A program made the position numbers and the translations under genes. This document shows positions 35,963 to 44,228 of a DNA stretch of 64,000 nt, in pieces. The DNA comes from Rhodothermales bacterium (GTDB lineage: Bacteria; Bacteroidota; Rhodothermia; Rhodothermales; UBA10348), in NCBI GenBank assembly GCA_017643395.1, contig JAEPNP010000005.1:248001-312000 (forward strand), written 5' to 3'. Below the pieces are notes generated by a model, which was not told the origin of the DNA, did not search any database, and saw only the letters and a list, made by a program, of their open reading frames with translations. How positions within the stretch are numbered: position 1 is the stretch's first letter; each line of letters opens with the position of its first letter.

Positions 35963-36790
35963 TCAGCCCACCGGCAGATAGTTGAGTGCGTCGCCCCGCG
36001 CTGCCATGTACTGCCCCGGAGTCATCCCGGAGAATGCCCGAAAGTCCCGAATCAGGTGGGCCTGGTCATAGAATCCGCAATCCACGGCGACGCCGGCCCA
36101 GTCCACGCTGCCCTGCCCATCGACCGTCTGCACCACACGCTGAAATCGCTGGATGCGCTGGTATTGTTTGGGCGTCAGGCCCACGAACTCCCTGAAGACG
36201 CGAATCAGGTGCCGGTGAGAGGCGCCGGATTCGGCAGCCACCGCATCGACCGTGGCCATGGTCGGCGCTCGCCGAATCCAGTCCACGGCGAAACGGGCGA
36301 GACCCCATCGCCCCTCATGAACCTTCGCCCCGCGCAGCGCCTCACGTAGCCAGTATTCCACGAGAGCAAAGCGCTCGACAGGATCGGCCCGCTCTTTCAG
36401 CCGGGCCCTCAGCGCCCGGATCTGCTGCCCGAGCACGGATTCGGCGTCGAGCACGGCATCCTTCAGCGCATGAAGCGGCACGCCCCAGACAGGCAGCGCG
36501 CCGAACGGTTGAAACGAGACGATCAGCATCTCGGAATCGCGATCGGCCGTGATGGTTATTGGCCGCGTCCGCATGCCGGATACCCAGGCGCCGCGATATG
36601 TCTCCAGCACGGCCAGCGAATCGGGATCGTGGATGTGCTTGGGCACCTCCGTGAGATCGATGACCAATTCCACGCCGCCGTCCGGCAGAAAGCGCTCGGC
36701 CGCATGATCGGCCTGGTAGCCTTTGTGGAACACCATGTGAGAGACATACGGTGCCAGGTCGGGCGATGGGCTATGCAGCCGGAATATCAC
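35963..36790 (-). CDS. AraC-family transcriptional regulator with DUF6597-like N-terminus
   Basis: 275 residues, starting at GTG within a GTGA overlap with the upstream hydrolase; the longer open frame is antiphase. The N-terminal half (YVSHMVFHKGYQADHAAERFLPDGGVELVIDL, then PITITADRDSEMLIVSFQPFGA) is the sensing domain found in AraC regulators of the DUF6597 type. The C-terminal half has the AraC double HTH: ATVDAVAAESGASHRHLIRVFREFVGLTPKQYQRIQRF and AVDCGFYDQAHLIRDFRAFSGMTP. It probably regulates its own operon or the coupled hydrolase. The ligand is unknown. Confidence 0.9.
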   Translation of the reverse strand: MIFRLHSPSPDLAPYVSHMVFHKGYQADHAAERFLPDGGVELVIDLTEVPKHIHDPDSLAVLETYRGAWVSGMRTRPITITADRDSEMLIVSFQPFGALPVWGVPLHALKDAVLDAESVLGQQIRALRARLKERADPVERFALVEYWLREALRGAKVHEGRWGLARFAVDWIRRAPTMATVDAVAAESGASHRHLIRVFREFVGLTPKQYQRIQRFQRVVQTVDGQGSVDWAGVAVDCGFYDQAHLIRDFRAFSGMTPGQYMAARGDALNYLPVG

Positions 36791-37842
36791 CGCCGCGCCT
36801 CGAGGATGCGGCGCACGACGGCCATGTAGGTGTCCCAGCCCACGAATCGTCCGTAGGCGGCTTTGGTCTTGTGGGCAATCACGATGCCGGCGGCCGGCAG
36901 CACGGTGATGTACTGCCCGAAATACCCGCGCGCCGTGTAAGCGCCCTCGAAGTCTCCCGTTGCTTGCGGCCCGTCCCAGACCCACCACATGTACCCATAG
37001 CCGAATTCACCCTCCCGCCAACGGGCCGGGTTCATCTCCTCGCGCGGCGTGATCAGCGAAACGGTTTCACGCGCCCAGTCCGCGGGCACTACCTGCGTGC
37101 CGTTCCAGTTGCCGTCGTTGAGCATGAGATGTCCGATGCGGGCCATGTCGCGAGTCGACATCCAGATGTGGTAGGCCCGATATCGGGAACGGCTGGTATC
37201 GCCGCTTTTGCGCTGCGCACCCCGGTCCCAATCCTCAAATCCGAGCGGGACGGCGAGGTCCGTCTCGAGCGCATCGTAGATATCGCGACCGGTAATCAGC
37301 TCAAACGCAGCGCCTGCCGCGTTGAAATCCCAGTTGTTGTAGAGGTAGTAGGTCCCCGGTTCCTGTGAGCCTCGCACCGGGGCCTCGTCGGAGTTGTCGC
37401 CGGCATTGGACGCAGGGTGGTACACCCCACTACGTGCCGAAATCAGGTCGCGCACCGTGGCCCGCTTTTCGCGATCCGTGAGGCCCTGAATGTCGTCCAT
37501 GCCCAGGTCGGCGAGGGTGGCATCCAGATCGACGGTGCCGTCAGCCACGTAGTTGCCATAAAGCAGCGCAAGCACGCTCTTGCGCACCGAGGCCAGGTAG
37601 CTGAGCTCCTGTGTATCGCCAAACTCCAGCACCACCTTGCCCCGGTCCACGAGGACCAGCCCCGTGGTGTTTGTCGAGTCCCGAATGAACGCGTTCACCC
37701 CCTGCAGGGCGTCCAACTCCCAACCGTACTCGGCCGCCGGCGCGTACTCCCAGGTCTCGCCCGGGAAGACAGCGTCCTGCGCGCAAGCTGGAAGCACAAG
37801 GACCCACAGGAGAACGAGAGCCGGCACAAAACGTCGAAGCAT
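36787..37842 (-). CDS. Secreted serine hydrolase (beta-lactamase/class C fold)
   Basis: 351 residues from the ATG of a signal peptide (MLRRFVPALVLLWVLVLPACAQ; either AxA cleavage at ACA-Q or an atypical lipobox LPAC). The catalytic SxxK motif is ASVRKSVLAL, and YNNWDF is the probable YxN motif. The C-terminal HKTK sequence could be the HxG/KTG-equivalent strand. Family members are esterases, DD-peptidases or beta-lactamase-like enzymes of the periplasm. The AraC gene is coupled to its stop by GTGA overlap. It is divergent from the pyrophosphatase-like gene with only 19 bp between starts. Confidence 0.85.
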   Translation of the reverse strand: MLRRFVPALVLLWVLVLPACAQDAVFPGETWEYAPAAEYGWELDALQGVNAFIRDSTNTTGLVLVDRGKVVLEFGDTQELSYLASVRKSVLALLYGNYVADGTVDLDATLADLGMDDIQGLTDREKRATVRDLISARSGVYHPASNAGDNSDEAPVRGSQEPGTYYLYNNWDFNAAGAAFELITGRDIYDALETDLAVPLGFEDWDRGAQRKSGDTSRSRYRAYHIWMSTRDMARIGHLMLNDGNWNGTQVVPADWARETVSLITPREEMNPARWREGEFGYGYMWWVWDGPQATGDFEGAYTARGYFGQYITVLPAAGIVIAHKTKAAYGRFVGWDTYMAVVRRILEARR

Positions 37843-37861
37843 GGCACTATCGCTTGGATGC

Positions 37862-38527
37862 ATGTCCGATAATCCCCCGCCCCTGCCCACACCGCAAGGC
37901 CCCATCGACTGGACAGCCTGGGAAGCCGTGATCCGGACGAACGGCGTCACCGTGGATCGGCCGCGCCATTCGGTCCACCCGGTGTGGGCTTCGATCATCT
38001 ATCCGCTGGACTACGGATACGCCAATGACACCATGTCCACGGACGATGAGGAAATGGATGTCTTCGTCGGCACGGCAGACTCCGGTTTGGTGGGTGCCAT
38101 CTTCACCACAGACCATCGCAAGGGGGACAAGGAGTGCAAGTTTCTGGTGGACTGCACCCCGGAAGAGGTCTACGCGGCCGTCGGATTCCTCAACTTCGAC
38201 CGGGCTCTGATGGATGGCGATGTGGTCCTGCGCGACTCCATGCAGCTGCTTTGGCAGCGCGTGCATGCGGTGCAGGGCTATGTGCCCATCGACTGCGGGT
38301 TCTACGATCGGCTTGAGCACTGGGCAGTGCGCAAGGAGACGTGCCGAATTGGATTCACGGACGGCTCGGAACTCGAGGCCAGGTTCACCGACTTCGACAA
38401 CCGCGGTGAAGACGGGGAGTTTGCGGTGCTTTCTACGGGGCGTAGGGTGAGACTGGACCACATCGCCCATGTAAACGGTGTGCCCCGGCCTGGTGCTACG
38501 GATTCTTGCGCAACCAGTACCAGCTGA
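37862..38527 (+). CDS. Inorganic pyrophosphatase-like protein fused to a Rof-like domain
   Basis: 221 residues. Residues 30-124 resemble a small pyrophosphatase-type domain: VDRPRHSVHPVW, IIYPLDYGYAN, EEMDVFVG, FTTDHRKGDKECKFLVDCTPEEV. After a linker of about 15 residues, residues 140-206 align along their length with the Rho-binding antiterminator Rof (YaeO): YVPIDCGFYDRLEHWAVRK, then IGFTDGSELEARFTDF, GEFAVLSTGRRVRLDHI. The latter has the Tyr-x-Pro-Ile-x-Cys start and RLDxI end of that family. Rof is an Sm-like protein that inhibits Rho termination. No stop or frameshift separates the halves. The last 32 nt overlap the convergent permease gene. Biochemical roles are inferred, and the active-site set of the first domain is incomplete compared with classical PPases. 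Confidence 0.7.
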   Translation: MSDNPPPLPTPQGPIDWTAWEAVIRTNGVTVDRPRHSVHPVWASIIYPLDYGYANDTMSTDDEEMDVFVGTADSGLVGAIFTTDHRKGDKECKFLVDCTPEEVYAAVGFLNFDRALMDGDVVLRDSMQLLWQRVHAVQGYVPIDCGFYDRLEHWAVRKETCRIGFTDGSELEARFTDFDNRGEDGEFAVLSTGRRVRLDHIAHVNGVPRPGATDSCATSTS

Positions 38528-39818
38528 CAGGGATGCCGGTGGCGATGAACGCAAAGTCTGCGAGAGACGCCTGCCACTCGAAAATCACCCGTGCCACCAG
38601 CAAAATGACCATGGCCGCGAGGTAGATGCCGGGCAGCCAGGGAAAGCCGGGCATGCGCCATGCGGTCTCCTCGCCCACCTTGTCGCGGCGGAATTTGAAC
38701 AGGGCAAATCCGGTGAGCGTGTAGAAGATCAGCACGCCGAAGACCATGCCGGCGACAATGGTGGAGAAGTTGCCGCGCACCAGCAGAATCACGCCGCCCC
38801 AGATCACGTGGGCCCAGACGGCGCGGGACGGGGTGCGGAATCGCGGATGCACGTGGTCCAGCCACTTGAAGAAAAGGCCGTCCCTCGCCATGGCGTAGTA
38901 GACCCGACTCGCCGCCATCATGGTACCGTTGATGCTTCCGACCGCGGAGACGATGGCAAGAATGGCGATGACCGCTGCTCCCCGGTGGCCGACCAGCTGG
39001 CCCATCACGGTGGCAGCGGGGGTCGTGGTGGCGCGCAGTCCCTCGACCCCCAGCACGCCGTAATAGACCGCGTTGACGGCCCAATAGATGAGCAGAATCA
39101 ACGTGAGGCCGATCAGCATCGTGCGCGGCAGGCTTCGCCTGGGGTCTTTCATTTCCCCGGCGACATACCCCACGCGGTCCCAGCCCGTATGGCTGAAGAT
39201 GATGAGGAACAGGGCCGCGATGAGGTTGCCGGTGGGACTCAGGCCGGTGCTTGTCGGGGCCACTTCATCAAATCGCACGAACGCGTGCTGCAGCAGGTAG
39301 AGGCCGCCGACGGCGAAGATGATGAGGCCGGTCACCTTGACGATGGTGGACGTCTTGTTGACCAAACTGGCCCATCGTACACCGGCCACGTTGAACACCC
39401 CCAGGACCACCAGAAGGCCCATCGCGGTCAGGGTGTGCTTCATGCCCACCATGTCGTCCACGAAAAAGCCGATGTAGTCCGTGGCGATGATGGCCAGGCC
39501 GGCCGCCGGGCTGGTGCGGATGATGAAGAGCTGCGCCCAGCCGAACATGAACCCGGCCCACTTGCCATACGCCTTCTCGATGTAGACATATTCGCCCCCC
39601 GTGGCCGGTAGTCGCGTGCCCAACTCGGCGTAGACGAGACCGGAGACCAGCACGAACGCGCCGACACCGACCCAGGCAATGGCCGCGCTGGCAAAGTCCG
39701 GAAAATGTCCGGCGATGAGGTACGGCGTAGAGTAGATGCCCGAGCCGATCGTGATGCCGATCAGCAGGGCGATACCGTCCCAGGTACCGAGAGACTTCTT
39801 CAGTGCGGGCTCCTGCAT
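38496..39818 (-). CDS. APC-superfamily amino acid permease
   Basis: 440 residues with 12 transmembrane helices. The helix-1 unwound substrate motif is GITIGSGIYSTPYLIA, helix 3 begins GGEYVYIEKAYGKWAGFMFGW, and the FSHTGWDRVGYVAGEMKDPRRSLPR loop is typical of LAT-like/YfnA-type exchangers. It is an inner-membrane importer or exchanger of amino acids; the specificity cannot be read. The C-terminus overlaps the convergent pyrophosphatase-like gene by 32 nt. A gap of 102 bp separates its start from the divergent DUF302 gene. Confidence 0.9.
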   Translation of the reverse strand: MQEPALKKSLGTWDGIALLIGITIGSGIYSTPYLIAGHFPDFASAAIAWVGVGAFVLVSGLVYAELGTRLPATGGEYVYIEKAYGKWAGFMFGWAQLFIIRTSPAAGLAIIATDYIGFFVDDMVGMKHTLTAMGLLVVLGVFNVAGVRWASLVNKTSTIVKVTGLIIFAVGGLYLLQHAFVRFDEVAPTSTGLSPTGNLIAALFLIIFSHTGWDRVGYVAGEMKDPRRSLPRTMLIGLTLILLIYWAVNAVYYGVLGVEGLRATTTPAATVMGQLVGHRGAAVIAILAIVSAVGSINGTMMAASRVYYAMARDGLFFKWLDHVHPRFRTPSRAVWAHVIWGGVILLVRGNFSTIVAGMVFGVLIFYTLTGFALFKFRRDKVGEETAWRMPGFPWLPGIYLAAMVILLVARVIFEWQASLADFAFIATGIPVSWYWLRKNP

Positions 39819-39920
39819 GGCGGAGGATCGGTAGCGGCAGCGGCAGGGCGCAAGCCAGCGGGAAACCTGATGCGGCGAGCCGTGTTGATGCTACATGTTA
39901 TAACAAGTCTATTGTCCGTC

Positions 39921-40304
39921 ATGTCCTACCACTTCTCCAAGACGCTCACAGCTTCACTGGATGAGGCAGACGCCGCCGTGCGCGACGCGCTCAAGGCCCA
40001 GGGCTTTGGAATCCTCACAGAGATCGACATCAAGGCTACCCTCAAGAAGAAGCTGGATGTGGACTTCCGGCCGTACCGGATTCTTGGTGCGTGTAACCCG
40101 CAGCTGGCGCACAAGGCGCTGCAGTCCGAGCCGCACATCGGCCTGATGCTTCCCTGCAACGTGATTCTTCAGGAGACCGAGGGCGGCGTGGAGGTGTCGG
40201 CCATTGATCCTGTCGCGTCCATGGCGGCTGTTCAGAACCAGCACCTGGGCGATGTGGCTGTGGAGGTGCGCAGCCGACTGGAGGCGGTGATCGACGGGCT
40301 GTAG
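39921..40304 (+). CDS. DUF302 domain protein
   Basis: 127 residues from the ATG at MSYHFSKTL; the open frame upstream is antiphase to the permease promoter region. The sequence is a near-consensus DUF302: QGFGILTEIDIKATLKKKLDVDFRPYRILGACNP, then LMLPCNVILQE and AIDPVASM. DUF302 proteins are small alpha/beta proteins of unresolved function, sometimes proposed to bind ligands or metals. Monocistronic. Confidence 0.92.
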   Translation: MSYHFSKTLTASLDEADAAVRDALKAQGFGILTEIDIKATLKKKLDVDFRPYRILGACNPQLAHKALQSEPHIGLMLPCNVILQETEGGVEVSAIDPVASMAAVQNQHLGDVAVEVRSRLEAVIDGL

Positions 40305-40378
40305 GGCGTTGGGCGCCGTGGTTCGCGCCCGGCGGTGACGGGATGGCAGCGGCCCTGCCCGGGAAGCGGGGCCGGCCC

Positions 40379-41473
40379 CTAGCGGAGCGCCGGGAAGATC
40401 TCCTCCTCCAGCATGTCGAACGTGACCCTGGAATCCTGCTCGAAATTGCCAGCCGTCGTGACGATAACCACGTCCTTGTGGGGCACCACGAAGACAAATT
40501 GTCCGCCGTATCCCCAAGCGAAGTACACATCGTTCTGGTTCAGCGACGAGACCACCGAGTCCCCGTTGCGGAATCGCCACCACTGGAAACCGTAGGCGAG
40601 CCCGTTGTTGGTGGTTGTGTGCTGCGAGGTGGACAGATCCACCCAGGATCGCGGCACCACCTCTTCCCCGTTGTGCCAACCGCGGTTCTCGAACAGCTGG
40701 CCGAACGCCATGAGTTGCCTGGCGGTGAGGTGGAGCCCCCAGCCCGTGTTGGTCATGCCCGGCATGCTCTCATCCCATCGGGGTGAACCGAGTGAGACCG
40801 CCTCGAAGATTGTGGCATCTGCGTACGCTTCGGTGGTCGCTCCGGTGGCGTGTTGCAGCACGCCCGAGAGCAGCATCGATACCCCGCTTGAGTAGGTAAA
40901 TCGCGTACCCGGATCGCTTGTGATCGGGAGGTCCAGCATGTACTGGACCACATCGCCCGAGCGGGAAATCGCGGTCGCGCTGTTGGCGGCGCCTCCGTAT
41001 GGCACCGTCCATTCATCCCACTCGAACCCTGCGCGCATCGTCAGCAGGTTCTCCAGGGTGATGCCCGCGGCTTCGGACGGCACGGAGTAGTTGGGAAAAT
41101 ACTCGGGCAGTGTGCTCTCGAGGGAGCCGATGTGCCCCGCGTGGATGGCGATGCCAATGAGGGCGGACGCGAAGGACTTGGTGACCGAGTAGATCGGCCG
41201 CGCCTCCTCCGCCGTGATGCCGCGGAAGTACTCTTCCACAATGAGGTTGCCGTCTCGGCTGATCAGCAGACTGCGGATCTCCCCGAAATCGCCGGAATCC
41301 GCGCGGGCCACGACACGGGCGATGCGCACTCCGTCCAGGCCGGCCGCCTCGGCTCCGGGGTAGGTTGGAGCTTCGGGCTCCGGATCCGGCAGCGGGTCGA
41401 CGACGCCTGAATCGGAGCAGGCCGGAAGCAGGACCAGGAGGCAAAGGAGCCAGAGGAATGGCCGGAGGCGCAT
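40379..41473 (-). CDS. Secreted lipoprotein-like serine hydrolase (beta-lactamase family)
   Basis: 364 residues from the ATG of MRLRPFLWLLCLLVLLPACSDS, a lipoprotein-like signal with Cys at LPAC. A short Pro/Glu-rich spacer precedes the catalytic domain. The SxxK motif is YSVTKSFASALIGIA, the second motif FTYSSGVSMLLSG is YxS/N-like, and the end shows VFVVPHKDVVIVTTAG. It belongs to the class C beta-lactamase/esterase superfamily and is periplasmic or surface-anchored; the substrate is unknown. It is the second such hydrolase in the window but not closely similar to the one at 36787. Confidence 0.85.
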   Translation of the reverse strand: MRLRPFLWLLCLLVLLPACSDSGVVDPLPDPEPEAPTYPGAEAAGLDGVRIARVVARADSGDFGEIRSLLISRDGNLIVEEYFRGITAEEARPIYSVTKSFASALIGIAIHAGHIGSLESTLPEYFPNYSVPSEAAGITLENLLTMRAGFEWDEWTVPYGGAANSATAISRSGDVVQYMLDLPITSDPGTRFTYSSGVSMLLSGVLQHATGATTEAYADATIFEAVSLGSPRWDESMPGMTNTGWGLHLTARQLMAFGQLFENRGWHNGEEVVPRSWVDLSTSQHTTTNNGLAYGFQWWRFRNGDSVVSSLNQNDVYFAWGYGGQFVFVVPHKDVVIVTTAGNFEQDSRVTFDMLEEEIFPALR

Positions 41474-41631
41474 GGTTTCGGCGGGGGTCCGAGTGCGGGC
41501 GTTCGGAGCCAGCGGGATTGCGGGGAGACTGAGCGTGCGGTTAGGCGCGTGCCTAAATCTGGCGCTGACGCCGCTGGCCGTCAAGGCGTTTACTTTGCTC
41601 CCCTTTCACGTGTGCCCGAAAAGCAAAGTGT

Positions 41632-41639
41632 TATATTTC
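41632..41639 (+). promoter_or_regulatory. Possible -10 box for tRNA-Lys
   Basis: TATATTTC, close to the Bacteroidetes TAnnTTTG consensus, lies about 30 nt upstream of the tRNA. No matching upstream TTTG element is found at the expected spacing, so this is tentative. Confidence 0.3.
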
Positions 41640-41669
41640 GCGGTCTGACGCTGCTTGCGGCGTCAGGGC

Positions 41670-41742
41670 GATCCCGTAGCTCAGTTGGCAGAGCATCTGA
41701 CTTTTAATCAGAGGGTCCCAGGTTCGAGCCCTGGCGGGATCA
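41670..41742 (+). tRNA. tRNA-Lys (anticodon TTT)
   Basis: A 73-nt cloverleaf. The acceptor GATCCCG pairs with CGGGATC, with discriminator A. The D-arm contains AGCTCAGTTGGCAGAGC. The anticodon stem TCTGA/TCAGA encloses the loop CTTTTAA (anticodon TTT). The T-arm CCAGG/CCTGG encloses TTCGAGC. CCA is not encoded. It lies at the left border of a lower-GC stretch. Confidence 0.97.
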
Positions 41743-41749
41743 CGAAGCG

Positions 41750-41800
41750 AAAACCCGCCTTCCATATGGCCACTAGGTCGACTTGGGAGGCGGTTTTTTT
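41750..41800 (+). terminator. Rho-independent terminator after tRNA-Lys
   Basis: AAAACCCGCCTTCC pairs with GGGAGGCGGTTTT with one bulge and one wobble, followed by a run of T on the plus strand. It begins 8 nt after the tRNA. Confidence 0.7.
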
Positions 41801-41955
41801 GTTTGTCTTGGCCGCTCGCAATTGGCCGCACCTTCGGGTTGCTTTGGTAGGTTTGGCGCTTCCAAGAAGGTCGAACGACCCGAACTTGAGGTGCCATGTA
41901 AGAAGAAACGCCAACCCCTTAGCCCGTCGAGGGCACCACACTCACAGGTTTTTTT

Positions 41956-42342
41956 ATGGCCTCAAGGTGCCTGAGGTACTTACTCATCTCTAGTGCAGTG
42001 TTTGCTGCCCTAGGATGCGACGGCTCTGAGCCAGAACCTCCTCCTCCTGTTAACGCGACGACTATCCTGAGTCTTGACGTGATACCGAACCCAGTGGTCT
42101 CGGGGGATAGTCTCTACTTCCGGGCTATCGTTGCAGATTCCCTTCGAGATGACCTCCGATTTAACTGGTTCATTGGATTGCGATCGCGTGTTGAAACACG
42201 CACAGTCCATTATCGCACAGTCGCAAACGAATCCCCTGGAGTCTACAACGTATCCCTAGTTGTCAGCCGGACAGGTCCGCAGTTCCAGGGGGTAAGTGCG
42301 CGCGTTGATTTTCAGGTCATCGAGACTCCGAAAGGCGATTGA
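41956..42342 (+). CDS. Small lipoprotein, copy 1 of a tandem pair
   Basis: 128 residues. The lipoprotein signal peptide is MASRCLRYLLISSAVFAALGCDG (lipobox ALGC), followed by a short Pro-rich spacer. The body (ILSLDVIPNPVVSGDSLYFRAIVADSL, then ESPGVYNVSLVV) reads as a single Ig-like beta-sandwich of the PKD/invasin kind. It would be a surface or periplasmic lipoprotein of unknown function. It is about 60-65 percent identical by eye to the copy at 42560. Weaker codon bias and lower GC than neighbours suggest acquisition. Confidence 0.75.
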   Translation: MASRCLRYLLISSAVFAALGCDGSEPEPPPPVNATTILSLDVIPNPVVSGDSLYFRAIVADSLRDDLRFNWFIGLRSRVETRTVHYRTVANESPGVYNVSLVVSRTGPQFQGVSARVDFQVIETPKGD

Positions 42343-42559
42343 TAGGTACAGACCAGTACAAATGATGATTCTGGGCCTCCTCTTCATGGGTGGCCTCCCT
42401 CCTTCACTTGACCCGACAGGTTGTTTCCTTGCCGGTACCAGAGGCCGACCCGGTGGTCCGCTGTTAGACTCCTTCCGGCCATCAGGCCCAGGTCGACTTC
42501 GCCGAGCCCTGCTTCCAAGCCATCAGCCCGTCGAGGGCGCCGCACTTACAGATTCTCGC

Positions 42560-42931
42560 ATGACCTCACGACGGCCAAGTTGTCTGTTCCTGTCGATTGC
42601 CACTCTTGGTTCGTTAGGATGCGACGGGTTTGAGCCAGGGGCGCCTCCGCCCACTAACGCAACAACCATCCTGAGCCTTGAGGTGGTACCAAACCCAGTG
42701 GTTTCCGGGGATAGTCTCACTTTCCGGACCGTCGTCGCAGATTCCCTACGAGATGATCTCCTGTTTAGCTGGTTCATTGCGGCACGGCCGTTCCTTCAAA
42801 CGAGGACATCCGTCCATCGGACTGTGGCAACGGAATCCCCTGGGGTCTACAACGTCTCAGTGCATGTCGATCGCGACGGCTCCGGGTTCGTCAGGGTAAA
42901 TGCCAATCTAGATTTTCAGGTACTTCCCTAG
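42560..42931 (+). CDS. Small lipoprotein, copy 2 of a tandem pair
   Basis: 123 residues from the ATG of MTSRRPSCLFLSIATLGSLGCDG (lipobox SLGC), at the same distance from the duplicated upstream motif as in copy 1. The Ig-like body is collinear with copy 1 (ILSLEVVPNPVVSGDSLTF, VADSLRDDLLFSWFIA, ESPGVYNVSVHV), and both copies keep an intact frame. That suggests selection for the protein after duplication. The open frame extends upstream, but without coding character. Function unknown. Confidence 0.75.
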   Translation: MTSRRPSCLFLSIATLGSLGCDGFEPGAPPPTNATTILSLEVVPNPVVSGDSLTFRTVVADSLRDDLLFSWFIAARPFLQTRTSVHRTVATESPGVYNVSVHVDRDGSGFVRVNANLDFQVLP

Positions 42932-43014
42932 GTCAACTAGCCGTTGATATGTACAGAAGCCTCCAAGTGATCTTCTTCGGCCTCCTACTCACGGGCGGCC
43001 TTGCTCTTCGGTAG

Positions 43015-43363
43015 TCGCTCGCGGTCGCCGGCGCACGTTTGCCGGTGGCCTACGCTCGGACCCAAAAAGGTGAGCCAAATGCAGCCGTAGCGGTGAGCGT
43101 TACGGCAAGACGCAGGGCACCCTCCCCAGCCATCGCCGAACAACAAAGGTAGACGCCAAGAAGTGGTCACCGAGTTGAATTCGGGCAACGTAGTTCTTCC
43201 TGGCGGATCCTGGACGTTGGGCCGCGGCACCCTCTTGGTCGCAGTCAAAGCGTCAGTTCCAGTTGAAAATGTCCGGGTTTTGGCGGAGGTGACGAGCCTC
43301 AGGAGGCCGTGCATTTTGCACCCCGCCCCGGCACACTGTGAACTGCCCTACGCCGCCCCGGTT
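43015..43363. other. Intergenic stretch without recognisable gene
   Basis: No frame here shows family motifs or good coding character. It begins directly after the short truncated signal-peptide frame and grades back into high G+C. It may contain remnants of the gene whose start was duplicated with the lipoprotein units. Confidence 0.5.
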
Positions 43364-43535
43364 GTGGAAAAAGGGCCGGGATTCGACATCGAGGCTCAGC
43401 GGGTTGTGGCGGTAGTGGAATAGGCCGCGCGATTCCACGTTGGCTGTGTCAGGAGAGGGGAGAATGTGGGATCCGCCCCTGCGATTCCATGTCGCGGGCG
43501 AATCGACTCGTGGCGGGGCGAAAGGCGTGATTCCG
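43364..43535. repeat. Hairpin array E: GTGGAAT-type hairpins, 51-nt pitch
   Basis: Hairpins begin at 43364 (GTGGAAA with ATTCGAC, imperfect), 43415 (GTGGAAT, 10-nt loop, ATTCCAC, perfect 7-bp stem) and 43466 (GTGGGATC with GATTCCAT, allowing G-U). A further ATTCC half-site lies at 43530. It is the same hairpin family as at 29424-29551 and 59851-60110. Confidence 0.65.
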
Positions 43536-43567
43536 TACCATGGGGCACGCCCCACCGCACCAGAGCC

Positions 43568-44023
43568 ATGCGCCCCATCGTCCTCCTTGTGCTGCTAACA
43601 GCCGCCTGCCGGCCCGCCGACATCCAGCCTGCGTCTGAACAGGAGGTTCGCGACTTCCTGGTCGAATTTGCTGCGGACGCGGCCACATCGGATGCGGACC
43701 TCATCGCACGGAATTACACGGAGGACGTGCGCATTCTGGAGGACGGCCGGGTCGCCGACACCTCGCGACAGGCAGTGCACGATGCCATTGCCTCCTTCCC
43801 GGTTCAAGGCTCCGTCACGCTTGAGTTTGAGGACACGCGGGTGCTCCCCGCCGGGCCGGACGCTGCGCACGTGCAGACTCTCTTCTCTCAGCGGTTTGAA
43901 GGCTCGGACCTCGCCTTTTCCGGAGCAATCAGCATGCACCTGGTCAAACAAGGGGGCACGTGGCTCATCGCGCGCAGCCATACCTCCACCTCGCGGCCGC
44001 GCCAGGATTTCCCGGCGCAATAG
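43568..44023 (+). CDS. NTF2-like (SnoaL/DUF4440-type) lipoprotein
   Basis: 151 residues from the ATG of a short lipoprotein signal (MRPIVLLVLLTAACRP, lipobox TAAC). The mature part fits the NTF2 cone fold: an N-terminal helix pair (EVRDFLVEFAADAATSDADLIARNYTEDVRIL), SRQAVHDAIASF, and strands ending GGTWLIARSHTSTSR. NTF2-like lipoproteins can be enzymes or ligand binders; nothing identifies the ligand. Monocistronic, with GC-rich sequence downstream. Confidence 0.75.
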   Translation: MRPIVLLVLLTAACRPADIQPASEQEVRDFLVEFAADAATSDADLIARNYTEDVRILEDGRVADTSRQAVHDAIASFPVQGSVTLEFEDTRVLPAGPDAAHVQTLFSQRFEGSDLAFSGAISMHLVKQGGTWLIARSHTSTSRPRQDFPAQ

Positions 44024-44159
44024 CAGGGCGCCGGACCCCGCGCCGCCGCCTCGCACGTTGTCCGGGAGCACTCCGCACCCACCAGGCCAGGGCCTCAGCA
44101 CGCCGCAGCACCGGCCCCGCACCGCCGCCTCGCACGCACCCGGCTCCGCCTCACCGCCC

Positions 44160-44204
44160 CCCAAAAACACGAAAAGGTCGTCTCCCCCTCAAGAGACGAC
44201 CTTT
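44160..44204 (-). terminator. Rho-independent terminator (possibly bidirectional)
   Basis: A perfect 12-bp stem, AAAGGTCGTCTC (44173-44184) / GAGACGACCTTT (44193-44204), has an 8-nt loop. On the minus strand it is followed by TTCGTGTTTTT. It lies 24 nt after the stop of the gene at 44229. Confidence 0.85.
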
Positions 44205-44228
44205 GTCGCATTTGTTCGCAGCTGTTGC

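Larger units (their letters stand above)
41921..43014 (+). repeat. Tandem duplication (604-bp step) carrying two lipoprotein genes
   Basis: Two diverged copies begin at AGCCCGTCGAGGGC (41921-41934 and 42525-42538). Each includes 35 nt of upstream sequence, a small lipoprotein gene and, downstream, the start of another signal-peptide-like frame (GLLFMGG in copy 1; MYRSLQVIFFGLLLTGG at 42949-43014 in copy 2). Both of those downstream frames break off. The region is visibly lower in G+C than its surroundings. Confidence 0.75.

Noticed and set aside
41921-42538. Integron-like gene cassettes with attC sites
   Set aside because: The repeated leader lacks the RYYYAAC/GTTRRRY ends and paired arms of attC, and no intI is seen; a simple tandem duplication explains it.
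43197-43213. Possible attachment-site repeat of the tRNA-Lys 3' end (CCTGGCGGATC)
   Set aside because: Only about 11 of 12 bases match, and no integrase or remnant is nearby; chance similarity in GC-rich DNA is likely.
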